Source of the DNA: a virus
DNA length: 21,164 bases
IMG/VR virus record: IMGVR_UViG_3300033553_000352
Span: 1 to 21,164 of that record
Strand: one strand, 5' to 3'
Position numbers and translations under genes: made by a program. The stretch's first letter is position 1. The number at the start of each line of letters is the position of its first letter. Shown here one piece after another: positions 1 through 7,100 of the stretch. Below the pieces are notes generated by a model. That model was not told the origin of the DNA. It was given only the letters and a program-made list of their open reading frames with translations, and ran no database searches.

Positions 1-507
1 ATCTACAACCCTCACAACTTCATACTCATCCACGTTTCCATTTGCGCTATTCTTTAAACGAATTTTGCTAGGATAGTTTGGTTGTCCTCTTAAGACTTCG
101 GTGAACTTCGTATTTATTCCGGTTAAATTCCCTAAGCTATCTATGGAAACTGTTCCGGCTTCGCTCGTATTATATTGATGTGAAACTTTTATCCAGTACC
201 AGTTTCCGGTGCTAGGTATTCTTAAGTTTTTCTTAATTTCATTAACTATCAGGTTAGCATTTGAATCCAGCGCTATCCCTAAATTGATAACTACTTCATC
301 AAAAGGTGTTCCGGCTTTACTTACATAAAAACAATCCGCTTTATTGATAACCCCTATTGTAGGAAATTCAATATTTTCTACTAAACCAAAACTTGCTGTA
401 TTTATAAGAGTGTGACGTTTGAATCCTTCCTCATCGAGAAATTTGGCAACCTTTTTAATTTCGGCTAATCCGTGGAATACGTTTTCACTTTGTTTTACTC
501 TTCCCAT
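1..507 (-). CDS. Partial tail/baseplate protein, C-terminus beyond window
   Basis: The frame is open from an ATG at 507-505 to the left edge, giving 169 residues and no stop, so the gene continues outside the window. The protein begins MGRVKQSENVFHGLAEI. It has a hydrophilic N-terminal segment, then beta-rich sequence, then a stretch around residues 107-160 with WYWIKVSH, a GTVSI...GNLTG motif and VLRGQPNYPSKIRL. A purine-rich AAAGGAA lies directly against the ATG. It starts 16 bases after the stop of the preceding gene in the same direction and so belongs to the same operon. The position at the distal end of the baseplate cluster suggests a baseplate-attached or fibre-related virion protein. 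I do not recognise a defined family, and the function is inferred from context only. Confidence 0.75.
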   Translation of the reverse strand, partial: MGRVKQSENVFHGLAEIKKVAKFLDEEGFKRHTLINTASFGLVENIEFPTIGVINKADCFYVSKAGTPFDEVVINLGIALDSNANLIVNEIKKNLRIPSTGNWYWIKVSHQYNTSEAGTVSIDSLGNLTGINTKFTEVLRGQPNYPSKIRLKNSANGNVDEYEVVRVVD

Positions 508-523
508 TTCCTTTACTTTATTT

Positions 524-2212
524 CTAAGTTAATAGTTGTTTGTCGTCCACTTTAGGCTCTAAAAATATCGCAGCAAGTTTTTGTTGATATGGTAATAGGT
601 AGCTTTCTATAAAATCAACAACACCCTCATCCGTCATATCTTCATTATTATTTTTCATCCACGCCAATACTACGTTTTGTTGTTGAACGAATTGAGGATT
701 TTTTATATAACTTAATCCGGTCTTAAAATCTGGTAGAATATTCTTTCCCCTGATTAGTGGTCGCATTTTTAAATCGTGTATCTTTATGCTTTTCGTTGCA
801 TCCGTTGAATCGGTATAAATACAAATTTTTATCTTTTCTACGGTATTATTGTTAAACTTTAAATTATGCCCTCTACGCACGTTTAACCTCGCATCCTTTT
901 CCGATATACTTTTACTCACTCTAGAATAGATTATGCCCCTTACTACGTACCACTCACCGCTTATCTTAGCTACAGTGCTCGCATCAATCTCATCTAAAAA
1001 AGTATTTTCTATTGCTCCATTATCGATTCTGGAAAAAGGATTAACTTGGTAGGCTCCATTTTTATTGTATCCTATAACTCCAAACTTTAATCCAAAAGCA
1101 GTTGCTCCGGTTAAAACAACATCCCTTCTAATTTTAAACGTAATTTCATAATCAATCTCAGAATCAACCGTTATCAGGCGCTCTCTAGGAATTTCCACAG
1201 GTGGACTTTCTAGATTAAAACCTAAGCCATTTAATCCTGCTCCCCCACTAATTTCCAAAACTCCATCGACAATAGATGCACCCCCAAGTGTATCGTATTT
1301 TGTTAAGTCAATGAAGTCTATGCTATTTTCTTCGGTCTTATTTAATTGGACTGAAGAATGTGTACCGTGATATAATGGATAGGAATTTCCCACATTATAT
1401 CCCATATGTTTTTTATCTACTACTTCCAATAAAAATTCGTCATAGTAGTTCTTGCTTAAAACCCTTAACCATTCCCCTCTCGCACTCGCTTGTGTCTTTT
1501 CTTTGAAGGTGTTAACCGTTCCTCTTTTACGGATTTCATCCATAAAATTATTCGCAATAAATTGAAGGTCATCCAGAGTTTCCTCTCGGTTGGTTATCTT
1601 GATTCCTCTTTGTTTTATGTGCTCTGAAAGATATTCCCTATTGTTAAGAATATTATCAAATGAATTTCCAAATTCTATAACTAGCGCCATAAAGAAACAA
1701 ACCGCTCCCCAAAACGCTATAAAATCATCATCCTCTATCCCGTCACCCCTGTCTATAAATTTCGGTAGGATTCCGCTGAAGTAAATCTTTCTAAGCAGAT
1801 TGCTCGCTAGCTCATTCGTCATACTATCATTATTCGCCAAATCGGCAAATATACTTTCTAGCGTGGATGTATTATTACAAATTTGGATTTCTATATTACC
1901 CAGAATTTCTAAAGATACAAATTCCAATTCTCCGGTAGTATCTGAACCAATTCTCTCATAATGTATTTCTAAGAAAAGAAGTCCAAAAATATTTCCTTGG
2001 ATAGCTTGGATGTTTTGTGTATTAAATATTTCCCAATCGCTCCAATTAAGATTATCAAATGAATATTTAAATACTCTTGAGAAATTTCGGGTTGCTGTTA
2101 CTCCAACTACCTCTTCGACAAATCCGGTCAAATTAATACTACCTCGAACAGATAGTTGAGTTTTAATTTCTAAAACATCCCCAACTTCAGTTAGTGTGTT
2201 ATTTATTACCAT
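524..2212 (-). CDS. Baseplate wedge/tail protein (gp7 or tail protein I-like) with jelly-roll-like C-terminal half
   Basis: 562 residues. The first ~110 residues are beta-rich. Residues 115-235 are helical and carry LRKIYFSGILPKFIDR and DDDFIAFWGAVCFFMALV, which resembles the helical core of tail protein I/gp7 wedge proteins that link the J/gp47 ring to fibres. Residues about 295-475 are beta-rich, with short strands such as DYEITFKIRRDV and GEWYVVRGIIYSR, and look like a jelly-roll or carbohydrate-binding-type module. The C-terminal ~70 residues are helical again (NVVLAWMKNNNEDM...DFIESYLLPYQQKL). Its start overlaps the stop of the 110-residue gene by one base (TAATG), and it lies two genes after the J-like wedge, the usual order J then I. 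The wedge role is inferred from pattern and position. A receptor- or glycan-binding role for the beta-rich half is speculative. Confidence 0.6.
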   Translation of the reverse strand: MVINNTLTEVGDVLEIKTQLSVRGSINLTGFVEEVVGVTATRNFSRVFKYSFDNLNWSDWEIFNTQNIQAIQGNIFGLLFLEIHYERIGSDTTGELEFVSLEILGNIEIQICNNTSTLESIFADLANNDSMTNELASNLLRKIYFSGILPKFIDRGDGIEDDDFIAFWGAVCFFMALVIEFGNSFDNILNNREYLSEHIKQRGIKITNREETLDDLQFIANNFMDEIRKRGTVNTFKEKTQASARGEWLRVLSKNYYDEFLLEVVDKKHMGYNVGNSYPLYHGTHSSVQLNKTEENSIDFIDLTKYDTLGGASIVDGVLEISGGAGLNGLGFNLESPPVEIPRERLITVDSEIDYEITFKIRRDVVLTGATAFGLKFGVIGYNKNGAYQVNPFSRIDNGAIENTFLDEIDASTVAKISGEWYVVRGIIYSRVSKSISEKDARLNVRRGHNLKFNNNTVEKIKICIYTDSTDATKSIKIHDLKMRPLIRGKNILPDFKTGLSYIKNPQFVQQQNVVLAWMKNNNEDMTDEGVVDFIESYLLPYQQKLAAIFLEPKVDDKQLLT

Positions 2213-2544
2213 TACCTATTATAGATTAATTCCCCCATTGCATTTATGGAGTATTGGTCTGCGTATTCATCGGCAATTATTAAATTCCCGTCAATATCAA
2301 CCGTCAAAACAGCTAGTTTATTTTTTGAAACTAATAATTCACCTTCCAATCCTAATTCTGCATCAATCTTTTCTCTAGCTTCTAAAATCTCTACATCATT
2401 TATATTTACCGGAAACATTTCCCCATCCGTGGATTCCGTATTGATTCCGGTAATTTTTAGTGAAAGGTTTCCGGCTCTATCTTCTAGACTATCCGAAATT
2501 GCCGTTATTTTTGACCGTTGTGATATTATAATTTCTTTCTTCAT
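2212..2544 (-). CDS. Small hypothetical baseplate-cluster protein
   Basis: 110 residues, with no family I recognise. It begins MKKEIIISQRSKITAISDSL and is predicted by eye to be mostly beta strand, with one charged helical stretch around residues 50-65 (DVEILEAREKIDAELG). The C-terminus reads LTVDIDGNLIIADEYADQYS...GELIYNR, a repeated 'GxLI' strand pattern. Both ends are coupled: its ATG overlaps the wedge gene's stop as TAATG, and its own stop overlaps the next start as TAATG. This placement between the J-like and I-like proteins suggests a small structural partner such as an adaptor or fibre-attachment component, but nothing in the sequence proves that. Confidence 0.7.
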   Translation of the reverse strand: MKKEIIISQRSKITAISDSLEDRAGNLSLKITGINTESTDGEMFPVNINDVEILEAREKIDAELGLEGELLVSKNKLAVLTVDIDGNLIIADEYADQYSINAMGELIYNR

Positions 2545-3740
2545 TATATGGATTTTAATACGCTAGCTTGATATCCAAAATCTGATTCGTTAGGATAAAA
2601 AACTGGATTCAAAGTTTCTTCTTGGTTAGAAATAATTTCACCCCGCATATTCATTAGCAAAAACCCTCTAAACCTCGGCAGCATTCCTTTAGGAATTATT
2701 ATATCATTGTTTGGGTAGAAATAATTATCCAGAACTCTATTCACGCCCTTAACGCCCTTTATAGCATTTATCAGGTCAATCCAGTCTATTATACCACCAT
2801 TATTCCAGTAACGATAATCTACCACCTTATTCAAGGCAATCTGAATGTGTTTCCGTATCTTATCTGGATTAGCAGAAGAGTCAAGGTCAACTCTAGCACT
2901 AACATCTATTGGGAAGTATGGGATATTTACGATTTTGATTCCATAGCTATTTTCTCCATCCGGCTTTAGCTCGTTCATAGAAAAATAGCTTTGCCCTCGA
3001 TTATAGATTTCATCCAATTCTCCAGAGGAAAATAAAACTCCATTAACAGCGCTTATACCCACTCTCAAATCGCCAACACTATCTAAGCCTAAATTATAAA
3101 CTCTCAAAACCTTCGGGTTGATTTTTCTAAATACCTGTTCCAAATATGATAACGTTCCTCTAGCTAGAACATTGATTTCATCCTTAATCCTTTTTCTAAA
3201 GGTATCATCATCTTCCACGTTTCTTCCTCCGGTAGCGGCAAACTCATTTATACAATAATCGTGTCCGGTTGGAATTGGACTTAGTTTATCGATTGTGAGC
3301 GCTGGCACGTTTGAATCTTCTCCAGCCTTAAGACTTTTCACTTTCACATACGTAAATCCTTCTGCTGGGATTTCCGTTACTTCTTCCGGTATGAAGTCAA
3401 CTCCTTTTCCTCTGAATACGTGATTTGCCGGGTTGTAAGTCGTGCCGGGTGCTCCTACTACTCTGATGTAAGTGGAACTTTGAGTTTCTCCTAATCTCGT
3501 GGCAACCCCTCTCAACTTAGCAACCTCATCTAGATATTGGCCATAAGCAGTATCTACAAAAAGATGTGATTCAACTATCGCTATTTCCTTTAAGGCTTTT
3601 TGTGCTAGCTTTCCGATTCCATAACCAGTACCGTTTAGTACAGAACCATCCGAAATTTTTGTGACCTTATTGGTCTTATTTAGCAGGGTTTCTGTAAATA
3701 CCCTCTTTAGTTCCTCTACGGTTGTTATCTTGGTTATCAT
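2544..3740 (-). CDS. Baseplate wedge protein, J/gp47-like
   Basis: 398 residues. The central motif ATGGRNVEDDDTFRKRI followed by ARGTLSYLEQ is the recognisable signature of baseplate J-like proteins (P2 gpJ, Mu gp47, T4 gp6 core), which form the wedge ring around the tail hub. The N-terminus has the usual helical segment, with LFVDTAYGQYLDEVAKLRGV at residues 60-79. A beta-rich middle follows (residues 90-165), and the C-terminus carries WIDLINAIKGVKGVNRVLD, typical of the domain that packs wedges together. Length is normal for the family. It starts with ATG at 3740-3738 and overlaps the downstream gene by one base. A possible 40-residue ORF overlaps its first codons in another frame. The sequence and the neighbouring gp25-like and I-like genes agree with this assignment. 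Confidence 0.88.
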   Translation of the reverse strand: MITKITTVEELKRVFTETLLNKTNKVTKISDGSVLNGTGYGIGKLAQKALKEIAIVESHLFVDTAYGQYLDEVAKLRGVATRLGETQSSTYIRVVGAPGTTYNPANHVFRGKGVDFIPEEVTEIPAEGFTYVKVKSLKAGEDSNVPALTIDKLSPIPTGHDYCINEFAATGGRNVEDDDTFRKRIKDEINVLARGTLSYLEQVFRKINPKVLRVYNLGLDSVGDLRVGISAVNGVLFSSGELDEIYNRGQSYFSMNELKPDGENSYGIKIVNIPYFPIDVSARVDLDSSANPDKIRKHIQIALNKVVDYRYWNNGGIIDWIDLINAIKGVKGVNRVLDNYFYPNNDIIIPKGMLPRFRGFLLMNMRGEIISNQEETLNPVFYPNESDFGYQASVLKSI

Positions 3741-3798
3741 TTTTCTTATTTTTTAATTGCCATCTTGCTGGAATATCTACTCTTGGTGCCGTTCTCAT
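3676..3798 (-). CDS. Possible 40-residue small ORF
   Basis: This small frame is inferred from a spacing oddity. The nuclease gene stops at 3804-3802 and the J-like gene starts at 3740, leaving about 61 bases in an operon where other neighbours usually touch or overlap. An ATG three bases after the nuclease stop opens a 40-codon frame beginning MRTAPRVDIPARW, ending in TAA at 3678-3676, 65 bases inside the J-like gene in a different frame. The product would be very basic and Asn/Lys/Arg-rich after the first 13 residues. The first part could be a real short peptide or an unused leader that couples translation. I recognise no family, and it may be chance. Confidence 0.33.
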   Translation of the reverse strand: MRTAPRVDIPARWQLKNKKNDNQDNNRRGTKEGIYRNPAK

Positions 3799-3801
3799 AA
3801 C

Positions 3802-4155
3802 TTACGGTGTCCAAATTACTGCATATCCGTTTTCATACAGCCAATAGTTTAGATGTTCCCCATCTATCCATATGTGAGCTATATACCTATTGAAAGTACC
3901 AGTTTTGTCCTTATCGGTTTGCAGTGTAAAGGTTTTCCCTTTTAATTTATCTTCAACTATTTTTTGAACCATACGTCCTTCTTCTAAGGTCGGTGTTCTA
4001 CGCTCCGGTGTATCTATTACCGCTAACCGTAATTGTCGAGTGGTGTAATCTCTGAATCCTTGGTCTATTAAAGCCGTAAGAGTATCACCGTCAAAATTTT
4101 TAATTGACGTTCCAACATACACATAATTCCGTTCTGGTTCTGGTAGCTTTATCAT
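3802..4155 (-). CDS. Staphylococcal nuclease (SNase/TNase)-like protein
   Basis: 117 residues forming a single OB-fold nuclease domain. The key positions of micrococcal nuclease appear conserved: FDGDT (residues 21-25, with the calcium-binding Asp at D24), LRLAVIDTPE (R43, D48, T49, E51) and FNRYIAHIW (R90), followed by DGEHLNYWLYENGYA. In the family these residues hydrolyse DNA or RNA phosphodiester bonds with calcium. No signal peptide or membrane segment is seen, so it would act in the infected cell or travel in the virion. The length is short, essentially the minimal domain. It overlaps the stop of the gp25-like gene through ATGA and lies inside the baseplate cluster, which suggests co-expression with structural genes. 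Whether it degrades host DNA, acts in the virion, or serves structurally as an OB fold cannot be told from sequence. Confidence 0.85.
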   Translation of the reverse strand: MIKLPEPERNYVYVGTSIKNFDGDTLTALIDQGFRDYTTRQLRLAVIDTPERRTPTLEEGRMVQKIVEDKLKGKTFTLQTDKDKTGTFNRYIAHIWIDGEHLNYWLYENGYAVIWTP

Positions 4156-5078
4156 ATTCCAATATTTTTAATTATGGTTAATTCGTACTTGGTATCAATC
4201 TTGTATTCTATAAAGATATCACCTTCTTCAAACTTAATATCTTTTATCTCAAAATCTTTAAATAAATCATCTGAGGCAAACGTTCTTTTTAATTCTCTCG
4301 CTATACTCTTATAGTTGAGTTGAGAATAATTCTGACCTTTATAAAGGTTCGCATTTAATCCTAAATTTGGAAATTCCGGTATGTCGTTTTTGCTAAGCGT
4401 GGATAGTATGTCTGTGGTTTGTTCTACGGTTTCCCTGTAGCCTAAAACTTCTAAATCATTATCCTGAAAAGTTAACAGCCTTTTTATATCTCTTCCATAA
4501 ATCCTTTCACCTATCGTATTATCAATCATACTGGTTACTAGATTTGTCTGGAAAAGTTGCTTTCTTAATTTTAGGCTCGTGCTTCCTTTAATATCCCAAT
4601 CAATCTCTTTTAAATCGTTTTCAATTGCGCTTCTAGTCCATTCGTTCTCATAATCATTTTCCTCTAAGAAGTTCTTTGAAGCTTGCTCTAAAGTTTCACC
4701 GCTCTTTAACGTATAATCAAAAACCACTCCGGCTCTCGTTACTCCGTTGATAATGGATGACCTCAAATATTTAGATATATTCTGGAAGTAATTAAGTTTT
4801 GTCTTTATCGTTTCTATGCCCTCTAACAACTCCCAATAGTCAACGGTATTCATTACTCCCTTTTTATAATAAAAGAAGTCGGTAATGATTAAGGCGTGCT
4901 CTGCTAGTCTGTTAAGTTCCTTTACCCTTTCTTTATCTAGAAAATTATTTCTACCTGAAAAGAAATTAACGATTTCCGACACATCATCCTTAAAGAATTT
5001 ATTGGTATCTTGTAAATATTGAGCTAGTCCATATCCTGTTAGGTTTTGAAACTTCTCTATGACTTTTTTGCTTATCAT
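4152..5078 (-). CDS. Baseplate protein: LysM-like segment plus gp25-like C-terminal domain
   Basis: 308 residues. Residues 1-115 are helical and unfamiliar. Residues 120-172 (FDYTLKSGETLEQASKNFL, then GSTSLKLR) look like a degenerate LysM repeat, a fold often found in baseplate proteins that bind the tube or peptidoglycan. Residues about 190-308 fit the gp25/gpW wedge pattern: GRDIKRLLTFQDNDLEVLGY, then ETVEQTTDILSTLSKNDIPEFPNLG, then LKRTFASDD and a closing beta segment GDIFIEYKID. gp25-like proteins connect wedges to the tube and sheath start and carry the EPR-type core motif in T4. That exact motif is not obvious here, so the call rests on overall pattern. ATGA overlaps couple it to both neighbours, and its place next to the J-like gene supports it. 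Confidence is moderate. Confidence 0.55.
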   Translation of the reverse strand: MISKKVIEKFQNLTGYGLAQYLQDTNKFFKDDVSEIVNFFSGRNNFLDKERVKELNRLAEHALIITDFFYYKKGVMNTVDYWELLEGIETIKTKLNYFQNISKYLRSSIINGVTRAGVVFDYTLKSGETLEQASKNFLEENDYENEWTRSAIENDLKEIDWDIKGSTSLKLRKQLFQTNLVTSMIDNTIGERIYGRDIKRLLTFQDNDLEVLGYRETVEQTTDILSTLSKNDIPEFPNLGLNANLYKGQNYSQLNYKSIARELKRTFASDDLFKDFEIKDIKFEEGDIFIEYKIDTKYELTIIKNIGI

Positions 5079-5734
5079 AATAAATCTTCAATATCAAATT
5101 CTTTCAAAGTTTCATTAATTACTTTATTCGCAACATCAATCGCTAATAAGGCAACTAATCTTCCAGAATTTCTTCCGGACATTTTTATTTCATCAACGTC
5201 AGCCAAAGCTTTCATATCTAAAGAATAATTCCAAACCATATTATTCTCTAGGCTCATAGTAGGATTAAAATTTAAAACCTCCACTATGAAAGATTGGTTA
5301 AAAGAAAGATTGTTAAATATCAAAAATCTAGGCTTTCCGTTTTCCAACTCACAACTTCGCTTAATGAATTTCTCCATTAACTTTAACGCCCCATATCCAG
5401 TCTTGAACTTTAAATCTCTTCCTCCAAGTATCACTCTAAACTTTCTCCCAAAAGTTCCATTTATGGAAATAGTTTGCCCTACAAAAGAATTACTAAATTG
5501 AGCTAGGTATCCAGCGCCTGTTTTCTTTATACTGATTAAGGATTGCCGCCCTATCGATATGGAATTTGGCATTACCGGAAAATGAAATAAATCGATAACA
5601 TTAAAATTGCTATCCACTAGTTCAAACGAACAGGAATAATATTCAAAGTCATCAGGGCCAATTGCGTGCAATCCGGCTCTCCCAATCCTTTGTGAAGTTG
5701 TTAACGCTTTATTTTTAAAATCCATCTGTGACAT
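5075..5734 (-). CDS. Baseplate/tail tube initiator or distal-tail-like protein
   Basis: 219 residues, mostly beta strand. Recognisable elements are FHFPVMPNSISIGRQS (residues 51-66), the QTISINGTFGRKFRV strand pair (87-101), a helical GYGALKLMEKFIKRS (113-127), then KPRFLIFNN and VEVLNFNPTMSLENNMVWNY followed by SLDMKALADV. This order (strand, 'G.FG', long helix, paired strands with a final W-Y segment) is the pattern of small baseplate proteins that cap the tube or adapt it to the hub. I cannot assign a numbered family with certainty. The start overlaps the previous stop by one base (TAATG). A second in-frame ATG at codon 4 is an alternative. It ends in an ATGA overlap with the gp25-like gene. 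Confidence 0.5.
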   Translation of the reverse strand: MSQMDFKNKALTTSQRIGRAGLHAIGPDDFEYYSCSFELVDSNFNVIDLFHFPVMPNSISIGRQSLISIKKTGAGYLAQFSNSFVGQTISINGTFGRKFRVILGGRDLKFKTGYGALKLMEKFIKRSCELENGKPRFLIFNNLSFNQSFIVEVLNFNPTMSLENNMVWNYSLDMKALADVDEIKMSGRNSGRLVALLAIDVANKVINETLKEFDIEDLL

Positions 5735-6192
5735 TATCTCCAGTTTAATTCCACCTTAGTTGTAGTATTAATAGCTGTACCTTTTGTAAACCATTCGGTG
5801 GTAATGGTCGCTAACATACTCGCAACCTCTCTCGCAGTACCTCCCATAAATCCTCTATTATAGGCTGATTTATAACTTAACGGTACAGCTGGACTAATTG
5901 CCGCAAATTCCGGTAGCATACCTATTGCTAATTGATTCGCAAATTCCGTTACCGCTTTCTCCATTATCAGAACATCGTCTGAGAAGTCAACGCTCAATAA
6001 TCTCTTCCGCATAATCTCTTTAGCTAATCCGGTAGTTTTTGGAATAGGATACAATCCCATAGAATATTTAAAAAAAGCCATACTCCATCTTGAGGCTGCT
6101 TCTTCTCTGCTTCTTGGAAAACCTTCAAAATCTCTAAATTTTGGGTCTGAGATTTTCCTTATCTCGTTTACTAAAATCTCTGTGTTTAGCAT
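5734..6192 (-). CDS. Hypothetical baseplate-cluster protein
   Basis: 152 residues, with no function recognised. The N-terminal half is helical and charged (RSREEAASRWSMAFFKYSMGL at residues 27-47). The C-terminal half has small-residue-rich segments (AISPAVPLSYKSAYNRGFMGG, then REVASMLATITTEWFTKGTAINTTTKVELNWR), which look like a short helix pair followed by a beta strand. No signal peptide, transmembrane helix or catalytic motif is visible. It is coupled by TAATG overlaps to the spike-like gene before it and the tube-initiator-like gene after it, so it is very likely a virion or assembly protein of the baseplate. Alternatives such as a chaperone cannot be excluded. Confidence 0.6.
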   Translation of the reverse strand: MLNTEILVNEIRKISDPKFRDFEGFPRSREEAASRWSMAFFKYSMGLYPIPKTTGLAKEIMRKRLLSVDFSDDVLIMEKAVTEFANQLAIGMLPEFAAISPAVPLSYKSAYNRGFMGGTAREVASMLATITTEWFTKGTAINTTTKVELNWR

Positions 6193-7100
6193 TAGTCTGT
6201 GTTTGAAAGATTAGACAAAAAATCCTTAAATTTATTCCTGACTTTAGTAAATTGTATTTGATTAATCCTAGTACCACTTGGTCCAAAGGCAGTCGGTACA
6301 GTCATAGCTGCTAACGCATCATCGAACTCTTCTAAAATCGATAACAGCTTATTTCCTAGCACTAGCTGTTCTTTTCCATCCCCCAGATTTATCTTTTTTG
6401 ATTTATCTGCCCTTATCTCAACTTTCTCTTCGCTTATGATTACTTTATTCTCAAATTCATCTTCGTATCGGTAGCGCTCAGATTTTAGTGGGCTAAGGCG
6501 TATTTTCCCCTTGACCACTCCGTTCTTATCGGTCACCACGTGTTCTATTCTTTCTGAAGAGGCATATATGATTTCCTTGCTCGCTTTAGCTAATATTTTT
6601 CCATTTACTTTTATTTTGAAAATAGCTTCAGCATCAGGATTACTTAATTCAATATCAAATATCATAGGCTTATCAACCCCATTACCGGAAATTGATATAC
6701 GTCCATTTTTAGCGTCCAAATCAAAATCAACTATATTTTCTCCATCCGTCAACGTATCTCTTCGCCTATTCTCCCCCAGAGAAAAATAATCTTCATCGTA
6801 TTTTATGCACGCAATTACAATAGGCTCATTATGTTTAGGAATATTAATCCAGACAACCGGACTTCCCATTTCACCGGACTTCTTTGGAAATTTAATTCGT
6901 TGTAAAGTTTCCCTATCGATTAATATGTTATAGAAATTACTGTGGCTATAACCTCCATAAATAGAAATTCTGCCGCTGCTGTAAACGTCCTGTTTATATT
7001 CCTCAATATCTATATTTTCTGGAATAATAACATACCCAACTCCCGCAGAAAGATTTCCGCTAATTCCCTTAACTCCTAGTATGTTCTTATTTTTATTCAT
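6192..7100 (-). CDS. Baseplate spike/central puncturing protein (gpV/gp5-like)
   Basis: 302 residues if it starts at the ATG at 7100-7098, which overlaps the previous stop as ATGAATAA. A TTG start eight codons upstream is possible but would lengthen the overlap to 32 bases. Residues ~60-100 (GSPVVWINIPKH and flanking strands) look like an OB-type N-terminal domain. Residues ~110-235 are beta-rich with repeated short motifs (GRISISGNG, VVKGKIRLS, EVKIRA-like strands), the pattern of a triple-stranded beta spike. The C-terminus carries NLGDGKEQLVLGNKLLSIL, then TAFGPSGTRINQIQF and a final helix, which matches the C-terminal region of gpV-type spikes (P2 gpV, Mu gp45). It follows the hub genes, as expected for the spike that sits at the tip. 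Confidence is moderate to good. Confidence 0.65.
   Translation of the reverse strand: MNKNKNILGVKGISGNLSAGVGYVIIPENIDIEEYKQDVYSSGRISIYGGYSHSNFYNILIDRETLQRIKFPKKSGEMGSPVVWINIPKHNEPIVIACIKYDEDYFSLGENRRRDTLTDGENIVDFDLDAKNGRISISGNGVDKPMIFDIELSNPDAEAIFKIKVNGKILAKASKEIIYASSERIEHVVTDKNGVVKGKIRLSPLKSERYRYEDEFENKVIISEEKVEIRADKSKKINLGDGKEQLVLGNKLLSILEEFDDALAAMTVPTAFGPSGTRINQIQFTKVRNKFKDFLSNLSNTD

Noticed and set aside
2246-2566. 106-codon plus-strand frame opposite the 110-residue gene
   Set aside because: Antisense shadow; the minus-strand gene has TAATG coupling at both ends and better codon pattern.
6511-6789. 92-codon plus-strand frame opposite the spike gene, and similar plus-strand frames elsewhere
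   Set aside because: All lie wholly opposite well-supported genes, with Ser/Phe/Leu/Ile-rich products typical of antisense translation.
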